Shown: piece after piece, positions 9,132 through 16,100 of the stretch | How positions within the stretch are numbered: position 1 is the stretch's first letter | Layout: each line of letters starts with the position of its first letter | From: Lysobacterales bacterium | GTDB lineage: Bacteria > Pseudomonadota > Gammaproteobacteria > Xanthomonadales > SZUA-5 | Length of the DNA stretch: 64,000 bases | Direction: 5' to 3' | NCBI GenBank assembly: GCA_022841325.1 | Contig: JALHRS010000021.1 | Coordinates: 1 to 64,000 of the forward strand | Made by a program: the position numbers and the translations under genes | Notes under the pieces: generated by a model | Database searches by the model: none | Told to the model about the DNA's origin: nothing | Seen by the model: only the letters and a program-made list of their open reading frames with translations

Positions 9132-9317
9132 CTACTTCAGCTTGTCGATGCCCAAAGCCTTGACTACGTACTTCTGATGGATCGGCTCGGTATTGCCGCT
9201 CTTCATCTGGGCCAGGAAGTACTTCTCGAAGGCGAGCTCGGCCAGATTCACCCAGCGGCCGACCAGGGCCGCGTTCATCCCGCCGATGCCGGCGCCGACG
9301 ACTATGACCCGTGCCAT
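9132..9317 (-). pseudogene. Internal-deletion remnant of sulfide:quinone oxidoreductase-like gene
   Basis: The 61-codon reading frame starts with an intact FAD-binding N-terminus (MARVIVVGAGIGGMNAAL, with GxGxxG) and jumps straight to a C-terminal tail typical of sulfide:quinone oxidoreductases (RWVNLAELAFEKYFLAQM, ending KYVVKALGIDKLK). About 350 residues that should lie between are missing, yet the frame is kept. A GGGAGAAG ribosome-binding site precedes the ATG. It cannot be an active flavoenzyme. It is either a decayed gene or an assembly collapse. Its position within a sulfide-type regulon supports the identification. Confidence 0.7.
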
Positions 9318-9428
9318 GATCTTCTCCCGGCGTGTTTGCACCAGTGTGGAGCAGGCGTTTCCGCAGTGTCTTGCTCTATATCAACTTGTGCTAATTTATC
9401 GGGGTCGCACACAGATGGTGGTTCGCCA

Positions 9429-9746
9429 ATGACCAACGCCCTCGACATGGAGCAGATGCGCGACAGCGCTGGCGCCGCCGCGCGCCTGCTGAAGGCGCTG
9501 GCCAACGAGCACCGCTTGCTGGTGCTGTGTCATCTGCTGGAAGGTGAACGCTCGGTAGGGCAGCTCAATGCCGAACTCGATCTGAGCCAGTCGGCGCTGT
9601 CACAGCACCTGGCGGTGCTGCGCGAGGATGGCCTGGTGGCTACCCGGCGCGAATCCCAGACCATTTACTACCGCGTCGCCAGCGACGCCGTCAGCACGGT
9701 ACTGACGGCGTTGCACGGAATCTATTGCGCGCCGAAAGGCGCCTAG
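9429..9746 (+). CDS. ArsR-family persulfide-sensing repressor, BigR/SqrR-like
   Basis: A 105-residue winged-helix repressor of the ArsR/SmtB family, with recognition helix around LSQSALSQHLAVLRE and wing around TRRESQTIYYRV. Cysteines occur at residues 34 (LLVLCHLLEGE) and 100 (HGIYCAPKGA), 66 apart. That is the spacing of the two redox-active cysteines of SqrR and BigR, which form a polysulfide bridge on exposure to sulfide. Metal-site motifs of ArsR/SmtB are absent. The ATG at 9429 is chosen because it begins just before the conserved domain. It is divergent from the operon it probably represses. Confidence 0.82.
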   Translation: MTNALDMEQMRDSAGAAARLLKALANEHRLLVLCHLLEGERSVGQLNAELDLSQSALSQHLAVLREDGLVATRRESQTIYYRVASDAVSTVLTALHGIYCAPKGA

Positions 9747-9752
9747 GGTTCA

Positions 9753-10514
9753 CTAGTTGGCGCGGCGCCAGGCCCAGGCGGCAAACAGGCTGAAGATCGC
9801 CGTGAAACCGAGCATGGCCAGCACCGAGCGGGTGGGTAGTCCCGGTTGCACGCCCAAGGCCCACAGGCTGAGCTGTCCCAGATGGAAGGAGGGCAGACCG
9901 GCGGCGATGCTCTGCATCAGCTTGGGCAGCATGAACACCGGCATCCACAGCCCGCCGAGGAAACCCAGGGGCAGATAGATCAGCTGCACCAGGGCGCTGG
10001 CTGCCTGCGCCCGCACCAGGCAACCGATGCCCATGCCCTGCGCGGCGAAGGGCAGCGTTCCGAACATCAGCGTGGCGATCAGGGCCAGAAAGTTCGACGG
10101 TGCGGCGCGGACGCCACCCGCGACTACCGCCAGGACAATCAGCAGCAGAGCGATGGTCGCGGCAAAGAGCATGGCCATGGCCGCCTTGGCCAGCAGCAGC
10201 GCAAACGGTGGGGCCGGCGACACCCGCCGCAGATCGAACAAGCCATTGCTGCGCTCTTCCGCCAGACCAACGCCAAAGCCGAACAAGGCCGGGCCGATGG
10301 CGCCAAAGCTGGCGTAGGTGGCCAGCAGATAGCGCGCGGCGTCGCCACCCGCAGAGCGTGGCGCCATCAGGATGCCGAACAACAGATAGAACAGGGCCGG
10401 AAAACACAGAGTCGGGAACAGGAAGGCCGGCTGGCGCCAGAGTTTCAGGCATTCGATCCAGGTTTCCAGGGCGTAGGCACGTGGCCAGCTACCAGCCTGT
10501 GAGAGCGTGTTCAT
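9753..10514 (-). CDS. ABC-2 type transporter permease
   Basis: A 253-residue integral membrane protein with about six hydrophobic segments (for example FLFPTLCFPALFYLLFGILM and LAMLGFTAIFSLFAAWAW), typical of ABC-2 exporters. The start ATG at 10514 overlaps the stop of the upstream ATPase gene by 4 bp, which argues against the longer start at 10532. Substrate unknown; drug, peptide or lipid export are all possible. It converges on the BigR-like gene with a gap of only 6 bp. Confidence 0.85.
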   Translation of the reverse strand: MNTLSQAGSWPRAYALETWIECLKLWRQPAFLFPTLCFPALFYLLFGILMAPRSAGGDAARYLLATYASFGAIGPALFGFGVGLAEERSNGLFDLRRVSPAPPFALLLAKAAMAMLFAATIALLLIVLAVVAGGVRAAPSNFLALIATLMFGTLPFAAQGMGIGCLVRAQAASALVQLIYLPLGFLGGLWMPVFMLPKLMQSIAAGLPSFHLGQLSLWALGVQPGLPTRSVLAMLGFTAIFSLFAAWAWRRAN

Positions 10515-11419
10515 GCGGCCTCCTTGAGCCATTCGGAAACGGCGTCCTCCAGCGACGGACGGGTGACTTCGAGCTCGCTCAAGCCAGGATCGGCGCTGAG
10601 CAGACGGCGCAGCAGCCTTTCCGGGTGGTGGCTGCGCAGCGTGGCCCGGTGCTGATCCAGGTCGATCAGCTCGGCTTCGCCCAGTGCCAGCAGATCATCG
10701 GCTGGCAGTTGCGTGCGAAAGCGCAGCGTGCTCCCGGAAATGCGGGCCCGAACCTGGGCCGGAGAACCCTCGCCCAGCACCCGCCCGGCGGCCATGACCA
10801 CCACCCGGTGGGCGACCGAATCGACTTCGGCCAGGTCATGGGTGGTCAGGAGTACCCCGAGGCCGGCATCGACCCGACGCCTGATCGCGCGCCAGAAAGC
10901 CTGGCGCGAGGCCAGATCCAGCGCTGCCGTAGGCTCGTCGAGCAGCGCGAGGCGCGGCTTGCCGACCAGCGCCATTGCCAGCTGTACGCGTTGTTTCTGG
11001 CCGCCCGACAGCTGCCCGTAGCGACGGTCCAGGAACTCGGCAAGGCCACAATCTTCGATCAGCTGCTGCAGCGCCTCGGGTTCGGCGAAATATGAGCCGC
11101 TCAAGCGCAGTTGTTCGCGCAAGGTCAGCGTCTCGGGCAAGGCGCCGGCCTGCAGCATGACCCCGGTGCCGAGACGGGCGGCGCGCGCACCCGGCGCATT
11201 ACCCAGGACCTGGATGTTGCCGCCATCGACTGGTGTCAGGCCCAGGAAGGCCCGCACCGCCGTGGTCTTGCCGGCGCCGTTCGGTCCAAGCAGCGCCAGC
11301 ACTTCGCCAGCGCGGACCTGCAGACTGAATCCGCGCAGCGCCTGTTGTGTTCCGTAGGCCTTGTCCAGCGCCGTGGCGCTCAGGAGCGGCTCTGACTCCT
11401 TGCTGTAGTCGCTGTTCAT
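10511..11419 (-). CDS. ABC transporter ATP-binding protein
   Basis: A 302-residue ATPase energising the ABC-2 permease encoded next to it. Walker A is GPNGAGKTTAVRAF, the signature is LSGGQKQRVQLAMAL, Walker B is RLALLDEPTAALD, and the switch histidine is in LLTTHDL. The ATG at 11419 is preceded by GAGGAATCAC, a good ribosome-binding site. A longer opening to 11554 has no such site and lacks family similarity. Confidence 0.93.
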   Translation of the reverse strand: MNSDYSKESEPLLSATALDKAYGTQQALRGFSLQVRAGEVLALLGPNGAGKTTAVRAFLGLTPVDGGNIQVLGNAPGARAARLGTGVMLQAGALPETLTLREQLRLSGSYFAEPEALQQLIEDCGLAEFLDRRYGQLSGGQKQRVQLAMALVGKPRLALLDEPTAALDLASRQAFWRAIRRRVDAGLGVLLTTHDLAEVDSVAHRVVVMAAGRVLGEGSPAQVRARISGSTLRFRTQLPADDLLALGEAELIDLDQHRATLRSHHPERLLRRLLSADPGLSELEVTRPSLEDAVSEWLKEAA

Positions 11420-11434
11420 GGTGATTCCTCGTGC

Positions 11435-11459
11435 CCCAGTGGAGGATTCACACACTGGG
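11435..11459. promoter_or_regulatory. Inverted repeat upstream of the ABC exporter operon, possible operator
   Basis: CCCAGTG (11435-11441) and CACTGGG (11453-11459) form a perfect 7-bp inverted repeat with an 11-bp spacer, 16 bp upstream of the ATPase start. The size and position suit a dimeric repressor site. No regulator gene is adjacent, so this is a weak inference. Confidence 0.35.
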
Positions 11460-11658
11460 ACTTGCCGGCCCCGGGCAACAGCGACAGCCAACACCATTGC
11501 GACCTGACAGTCGTCACCTGACCGCTGGCGCCGCAGCTTCCGGGCCACCATCACGGGCCGGGTCCTTAAGCGCAGATGACACTGGCACCGCCTTTCTCAC
11601 ACCGTTGCCGGCGACTCAGGCTAGCATCGGGCGCAATCTCCATCGGGCACCCTCATAC

Positions 11659-12654
11659 ATGACCCTGACGCGTCTGGCCCTGACCGCTCTCTGCCTGAGC
11701 TTGCCGATCACCGGCCTGGCCAAGGAAAAGCACCCCGGCATGGACGTCCTGATCGCGGAAGTGGCCGCAGGCGATCGGGCGCGCGCGGCCGAGGTGCGGC
11801 AGTTGCTGCAATCGGCCGAGTACCAGCCAGCGATCATCGAGGCCATGACCCGGCCGGCCGAGGGCAAGCCCTGGTTTGTCTACCGACCGATCTTCATGAC
11901 CGAAGCCCGGATCGCCGGCGGCGCCGAGTACTTCGAGAAGAATCGCGAGCTGCTGACGAAGATTCAGGCCGAGCAGGGTGTGCCGGCCGAATATGTCGTT
12001 GCCATCGTCGGGGTCGAGACCTTCTACGGCCGGATCATGGGCAAATGGAAGGTGCTCGATGCGCTGACCACGCTGGGGCTCTACTACCCGCCGCGGGCGC
12101 CCTATTTCCGCGGCGAACTGATCCGCTTCCTGAACCTGCCGAGCGAGCGCGACATCGATCTGGATCTGGCCCATGTGCAGGGCTCCTACGCCGGCGCCAT
12201 GGGTCTGGGGCAGTTCATGCCGACCAGTTTCGTCAAGTGGGCGGTCGATCAGAATCAGGATGGTCGCATCGATCTGTGGAATTCGGCCGACGATGCGCTG
12301 GCCAGCGTCGCCAACTACCTGCGCGATCATGGTTGGACCGAGAACGCCCCGGTCACCGTGCCGATGATCCCCGGACCCGGGGCGCGGCGTTTGCGCGACA
12401 CCGGTCTGGACCCGATCTTCCCCCTGAGCCAGTTGGTGGAATGGGGTTACCAGCCCGTGGATGGCGTGGTCGTGGCCCCGGATCAGCCCAGCAATCTGCT
12501 CAGCCTGGAAGTGGCCGATGGCGAATTCGCCCATTTCGCGATCTTTGCCAATTTCCGGGTGATCACCCGCTACAACCGTTCTCCCATGTACGCCATGGCG
12601 GTCCACGACCTGGCCCAGGCCATCCGCGAGCGCACCGGCGGTGTGGGGCAGTGA
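11659..12654 (+). CDS. mltB: Lytic murein transglycosylase, MltB family
   Basis: A 331-residue enzyme that cleaves the MurNAc-GlcNAc bond of peptidoglycan, producing 1,6-anhydro ends. A signal peptide (LALTALCLSLPITGLA) precedes the domain; there is no lipobox, so the protein should be soluble in the periplasm. The catalytic glutamate is Glu120 in AIVGVETFYGR. The supporting motif GSYAGAMGLGQFMPTSF and the DGRIDLWNSADDALASVANY segment are characteristic of MltB. It heads a cluster of wall enzymes (RlpA, DacC). No SPOR or peptidoglycan-binding extension is present. Confidence 0.93.
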   Translation: MTLTRLALTALCLSLPITGLAKEKHPGMDVLIAEVAAGDRARAAEVRQLLQSAEYQPAIIEAMTRPAEGKPWFVYRPIFMTEARIAGGAEYFEKNRELLTKIQAEQGVPAEYVVAIVGVETFYGRIMGKWKVLDALTTLGLYYPPRAPYFRGELIRFLNLPSERDIDLDLAHVQGSYAGAMGLGQFMPTSFVKWAVDQNQDGRIDLWNSADDALASVANYLRDHGWTENAPVTVPMIPGPGARRLRDTGLDPIFPLSQLVEWGYQPVDGVVVAPDQPSNLLSLEVADGEFAHFAIFANFRVITRYNRSPMYAMAVHDLAQAIRERTGGVGQ

Positions 12655-12656
12655 AA

Positions 12657-12688
12657 GGGGGCACGGGGCAGGGGGCGGGGGGCAGGGG
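12657..12688 (+). repeat. G-rich irregular heptamer repeat
   Basis: Immediately after the mltB stop, G-runs of four to six are spaced by GCAC, GCA or GC (GGGGGCACGGGGCAGGGGG and onward). It is the same GGGGCAC-type unit found as eight perfect copies upstream of cutA, but degenerate. A partial C-rich complement (GCCACTGCCCCTTTC) follows near 12740-12755. Four or more G3 tracts make it a G-quadruplex candidate. Confidence 0.6.
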
Positions 12689-12784
12689 CCCAAACTCGCT
12701 GCAAGGTCAGATAGTGCGGCGACGTGGGTCCCCTGCTCTTGCCACTGCCCCTTTCGTTGGTTATTAGAATCAATGGGTTACCGT

Positions 12785-13654
12785 ATGTTTGCTGAGAGAG
12801 TTCTGCGGCTGGCCTGGATCGCGGCAGTGCTCGCGACACTCGCGGCCTGTGCCACCCCCCGAGGACCGGAGCGACCCGCGTCCAGCGCGCCGTCCGCTCC
12901 TCGCGATTACCAGCCGCTGGACGGGCCGCCGAGTGTTCCTTTCGATGTCGATGCCCTGCCCGAGCCGGTGCCCAGGGACGAGCCGATGGCGCGCTATGGC
13001 AATCACTCCCCCTACGTCGTCTTTGGCAAGCGTTATCAGGTGCTTTCGGGCAGGGCCGGCTATGTTGAACGCGGTACCGCTTCCTGGTACGGCACCAAGT
13101 TCCACGGACGCCTGACCAGCACCCGCGAGCCCTACGACATGTACCAGTTCACTGCCGCCCACAAGACGCTGCCCTTGCCCAGTTACGCCCGCGTGACGCG
13201 GCTGGATACCGGCAAGAGCGTGGTGGTGCGCATCAACGATCGAGGTCCTTTCGTGGGCGATCGACTGATCGATCTGTCCTATGCCGCCGCCGTCAAGCTG
13301 GGTATCCACATGACCGGCACAGCACCGGTGGAGGTGCGGGTCCTGCTCCCGGGCGATGATCCTTCCGCCAATCGGCCGCCGCCGCCGGCACCCGAGCGCC
13401 CGAAGGTGGTCAGCAGCGCCGGTCGCAGCTATCTGCAGGTGGCCGCCTTCAGCTCCCGTGCCAATGCCTTTGCCCTGCGCCGCAAGCTGCAGCGGGCCGG
13501 ATTTGATGCTGTACGGGTGTATTCGGCGCGCGCTGCCCACGGTAAGGTCTATCGCGTTCGCATCGGGCCGATCCTGGGTCAGGCGCAGGCCGAGTCGCTG
13601 CGCGTCCGCCTGCGTGAGCGTGGTTTCGGTGAGGCAAATCTGCTGCAACGCTGA
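12785..13654 (+). CDS. rlpA: RlpA-like septal ring lytic transglycosylase, lipoprotein with SPOR domain
   Basis: A 289-residue outer-membrane lipoprotein that cuts stem-peptide-free glycan at the septum. The signal peptide ends in lipobox LAAC. The double-psi beta-barrel domain covers about residues 95-185: GTASWYGTKFHGRLTS, then EPYDMYQFTAAHKTLP with the conserved Glu, Asp and His, then NDRGPFVGDRLIDLS. A C-terminal SPOR domain (YLQVAAFSSRANAFALRRKL) should target it to denuded septal peptidoglycan. An in-frame ATG at 12773 is an equally possible start; the later one gives the tighter signal peptide. Confidence 0.92.
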   Translation: MFAERVLRLAWIAAVLATLAACATPRGPERPASSAPSAPRDYQPLDGPPSVPFDVDALPEPVPRDEPMARYGNHSPYVVFGKRYQVLSGRAGYVERGTASWYGTKFHGRLTSTREPYDMYQFTAAHKTLPLPSYARVTRLDTGKSVVVRINDRGPFVGDRLIDLSYAAAVKLGIHMTGTAPVEVRVLLPGDDPSANRPPPPAPERPKVVSSAGRSYLQVAAFSSRANAFALRRKLQRAGFDAVRVYSARAAHGKVYRVRIGPILGQAQAESLRVRLRERGFGEANLLQR

Positions 13655-13760
13655 CACTTTGCCCGCTGAACACTGCCTGCCTGCAGCGGCCTCCGTTAAC
13701 ATGTGGAGCCGGCCGATGCGATAGCGTTTGCGCCCTGTAGCGCAGGCGCACCCGGATCGC

Positions 13761-13775
13761 GTGCCCCGTGCCCCC
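13761..13775 (+). repeat. Two-copy GTGCCCC heptamer
   Basis: GTGCCCCGTGCCCCC lies 67 bp upstream of the dacC start. It is a short relative of the eight-copy array upstream of cutA, showing that this heptamer occurs at several sites. Confidence 0.55.
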
Positions 13776-13841
13776 GTTCAACAATCCAGCGCACGCTGCA
13801 GCGGCTCCAGCCAATGCCCGCGCGAATCATGCCCAGACCCG

Positions 13842-15044
13842 ATGAAGAAAGCCCTAGCCATACTCCTGCTGCTCGCCCATGCCGCCGTTTCGGCGCAGAC
13901 GCCCGCCGCGGTGCCCAAACCGGCCATGCCGGTGCCCAAGGCAGCGCCGATGGTGATTCCCGATGCCCCGGTGCTGCCGGTCAAATCGGCCATCCTGATC
14001 GAGCAGAGCACCGGACAGGTCATCGCCGAGCAGTCCGCCGACGATCGTGTCGAGCCGGCCAGCATCACCAAGGTGATGGCCGCCTACGTCCTCTTCCACG
14101 AGTTGCGCGCCGGGCGCCTGAAGCTGGACGACATGGTTCGGGTCAGCGAGAACGCCTGGAAGCGCGGCCTCGGCGGCTCGCGCATGTTCGTCAATGCAAA
14201 CAGCGAGGTCGATGCCAAGAATCTGTTGCTGGGCATGATCGTGCAGTCGGGCAACGACGCCACGATCGCCCTGGCCGAGCATATCGCCGGCACCGAAGCT
14301 GGCTTCGTGCAGCAGATGAACACCTACGCGCAGCGCATCGGCATGAAGAATTCGCATTTCACCAATGCGCCCGGACTGCCCGATCCCGAGCACTATTCGA
14401 CCGCGCGCGATATTGCGCTGCTGTCGCGGACGATGATTGCCGAGTTCCCCGAGTACTACGAGTGGTACGCCACACCGGAGTACAGCTTCAACGGTATCCG
14501 CCAGTACAACCGCAATGCCTTGCTGCGCCGCGATGAAAGCGTCGATGGCATCAAGACCGGGCATACCAACTCGGCGGGTTACTGTCTGGCCAGCTCGGCC
14601 AAGCGTGGCGATATGCGTCTGATCGCCGTGGTCATGGGCAGCAAGAGTGAAGAAACCCGCGCCCAGGAGAGTCAGGCCCTGCTGAACTACGGCTTCCGCT
14701 TCTTCGAGGCCCACAAGCTGTACACCCAGAATCAGGTGCTGGCGCAGCCCAAGGTCTGGAAGGGCGAGGTCGAATCGGTGGATCTGGGCGTGGCCGACGA
14801 CGTGCTCGTGGTCATCCCCAAGGGCAAGTACGAACAGCTCAAGGCCAGCATGGATCTGCCCTCGCTGCTGATCGCCCCGGTGGCGCTGGGTCAGGGCGTC
14901 GGCAAGGTTCGGGTCGAACTCGATTCGAAGCTGCTGATCGAACGTCCGCTGGTGGCCCTGGGCGAAGCCCCCGAGGGTGGTTTGTGGCGGCGTACCGTCG
15001 ACGGTTTCTGGTTGTGGTTCGAGGACGACGAGGAGGCGCCATGA
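13842..15044 (+). CDS. dacC: D-alanyl-D-alanine carboxypeptidase (PBP5/PBP6 family)
   Basis: A 400-residue periplasmic penicillin-binding protein that removes the terminal D-Ala of pentapeptide stems and so limits cross-linking. After a signal peptide, the three active-site motifs are in order: SxxK at Ser74-Lys77 (ASITK), SxN at 136-138 (SGN), and KTG at 238-240. The C-terminal PBP5 beta domain and a weak amphipathic anchor helix (LWRRTVDGFWLWFEDDEE) follow. It overlaps ybeD by 4 bp, the usual neighbour of dacA in Gammaproteobacteria. Confidence 0.94.
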   Translation: MKKALAILLLLAHAAVSAQTPAAVPKPAMPVPKAAPMVIPDAPVLPVKSAILIEQSTGQVIAEQSADDRVEPASITKVMAAYVLFHELRAGRLKLDDMVRVSENAWKRGLGGSRMFVNANSEVDAKNLLLGMIVQSGNDATIALAEHIAGTEAGFVQQMNTYAQRIGMKNSHFTNAPGLPDPEHYSTARDIALLSRTMIAEFPEYYEWYATPEYSFNGIRQYNRNALLRRDESVDGIKTGHTNSAGYCLASSAKRGDMRLIAVVMGSKSEETRAQESQALLNYGFRFFEAHKLYTQNQVLAQPKVWKGEVESVDLGVADDVLVVIPKGKYEQLKASMDLPSLLIAPVALGQGVGKVRVELDSKLLIERPLVALGEAPEGGLWRRTVDGFWLWFEDDEEAP

Positions 15045-15328
15045 CTTCGGGTTCTGGTCCGGACGGCGAATCCGCACCGGGACTGGTGTTTCCCAGCAAT
15101 CACGTGCTGATTGCCATGGGGCCCGCCGATGACGGCTTCAGAACCGGCCTGCTGGCGGCACTCGAGCAGGCCGGCGCGCGCCGCACCGAAGCCGCCATCG
15201 ATCATCGCTACAGCCGCACCGGGCGCTATCAATCGGTGCACGTCGAGGTCTACGTCGAATCGCGCGAGGAACTCGAAGCCCTGTACGCCGTGATCAAGGC
15301 CCATCCAGGCGTGGTTTACCGGCTCTGA
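15041..15328 (+). CDS. ybeD: YbeD/DUF493 family protein
   Basis: A 95-residue protein with the DUF493 core: FPSNHVLIAMGPADDGF, then SRTGRYQSVHVEVYVESREE and a terminal HPGVVYRL. E. coli YbeD has an ACT-like fold and unknown function. The ATG overlaps the dacC stop (ATGA) and has a GAGGAG site. In many relatives ybeD is followed by lipB and lipA. Here it is followed by repeats and cutA. Confidence 0.88.
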   Translation: MTSGSGPDGESAPGLVFPSNHVLIAMGPADDGFRTGLLAALEQAGARRTEAAIDHRYSRTGRYQSVHVEVYVESREELEALYAVIKAHPGVVYRL

Positions 15329-15340
15329 GAGCGGCTTTGA

Positions 15341-15414
15341 GGAGGGCCGAGCGCCTGCGCGGCCGCTGTTGATCTCCAGGAAAGGCAAAGCGGCGGCGCA
15401 GCGCGGCGCCCTCC
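15341..15414 (-). repeat. GGAGGGCGCCGCGC palindromic element, copy 3 (inverted orientation)
   Basis: Read on the minus strand it starts GGAGGGCGCCGCGCTGCGCC and ends at the GGAGGGCC of 15341. It is the reverse-complement arrangement of the copies at 233 and 1828. It begins 12 bp after the ybeD stop. The whole 15329-15691 gap (363 bp) is composed of this and the next three repeats, with no gene seen. Confidence 0.65.
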
Positions 15415-15485
15415 ATGGCAGCGTCACGAATCCGCCGGATGCGGCACACCGGGCGACGCGCTCGCGACGCCGCTGGCTCTTGTGG

Positions 15486-15503
15486 GTCCAGACTTGTCTG
15501 GAC
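15486..15503. repeat. GTCCAGACTTGTCTGGAC palindrome
   Basis: An 18-bp perfect palindrome apart from its TT centre. The same motif, with TT or AA at the centre, recurs at 18948, 18993, 19131, 19176 and, with altered arms, at 19815 and near 23260. It is the commonest dispersed repeat in this window and always intergenic. Confidence 0.8.
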
Positions 15504-15521
15504 CTACAGAAGCCCCGGGAG

Positions 15522-15606
15522 CGTCATTGCGAGCGCAGCGAAGCAATCCAGATGCACACCCTCAGAAGCACTGGATTGCTTCGTCGCTTCGCTCCTCGCA
15601 ATGACG
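15522..15606. repeat. CGTCATTGCGAGC...CAATGACG inverted repeat element
   Basis: The left arm CGTCATTGCGAGCGCAGCGA (continuing AGCAATCCAG) and a right arm CTGGATTGCTTCGTCGCTTC (continuing to CAATGACG) face each other across about 19 bp. Sequences of this type are common dispersed intergenic repeats in proteobacteria. A variant with a different middle lies at about 58617-58657. Confidence 0.75.
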
Positions 15607-15625
15607 CCATCGTGAGAGCATCTGC

Positions 15626-15681
15626 GTGCCCCGTGCCCCGTGCCCCGTGCCCCGTGCCCCGTGCCCCGTGCCCCGTGCCCC
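15626..15681 (+). repeat. Eight perfect tandem copies of GTGCCCC
   Basis: Eight identical 7-bp units run without a break and end 11 bp before the cutA ATG. On the minus strand this is (GGGGCAC)8, a long G-quadruplex-forming array. Because it occupies the leader and ribosome-binding region of cutA, changes in copy number could alter cutA translation. The array is outside the coding region, so it would not cause frameshifts in CutA. Confidence 0.9.
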
Positions 15682-15691
15682 GAGTCTGCCG

Positions 15692-16006
15692 ATGTCCGAC
15701 ATCCTGCTGGTCCAATGCACCTGTCCCGAAGCCGATGCCGAGCGCCTGGCGCAGGCGCTGGTGGGTGAATCGCTGGCGGCCTGCGTCAGCCAGGTCGGCC
15801 CGGTGCGATCGGTCTATCGCTGGCAGGGCGCGGTCGAGTCGGGCATCGAGACGCTGCTGCTGATGAAGACCACCAGCGCCCGTTACCCGGCGCTGCAGGC
15901 GCGTCTGCAGCAGCTGCATCCCTACGAGGTGCCCGAGATCATCGCGCTGCCGGTCAGTGCGGGTTTGCCGGCGTATCTGCAGTGGTTGCGCGAGAGCGTC
16001 GGCTGA
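15692..16006 (+). CDS. cutA: Divalent cation tolerance protein CutA
   Basis: A 104-residue trimeric CutA1 protein, linked to copper tolerance in E. coli; its exact biochemical role is unsettled. Diagnostic stretches are VQCTCPEADAERLAQALV, ACVSQVGPVRSVYRWQG, and LHPYEVPEIIALPV near the C-terminus. The ATG at 15692 follows the heptamer array, and no good purine-rich ribosome-binding site is visible because the repeat occupies that position. cutA next to dsbD is conserved in enterobacteria. Confidence 0.93.
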   Translation: MSDILLVQCTCPEADAERLAQALVGESLAACVSQVGPVRSVYRWQGAVESGIETLLLMKTTSARYPALQARLQQLHPYEVPEIIALPVSAGLPAYLQWLRESVG

Positions 16007-16100
16007 GTCGGGTTGCGCCAGTTGTGGAGGGCCTGAAACTTTCGGCGCCCGCCGTGGTCGGACTCCGGCTGATGCTGCGTGCGCCCCCAGAGCGGAATTG

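Noticed and set aside
15626..15681. GTGCCCC array considered as CRISPR or as coding sequence of an extended CutA
   Set aside because: The units are 7 bp and contiguous. CutA begins MSDILLVQCTCPE as in its family, so the array is leader, although the frame is open through it.
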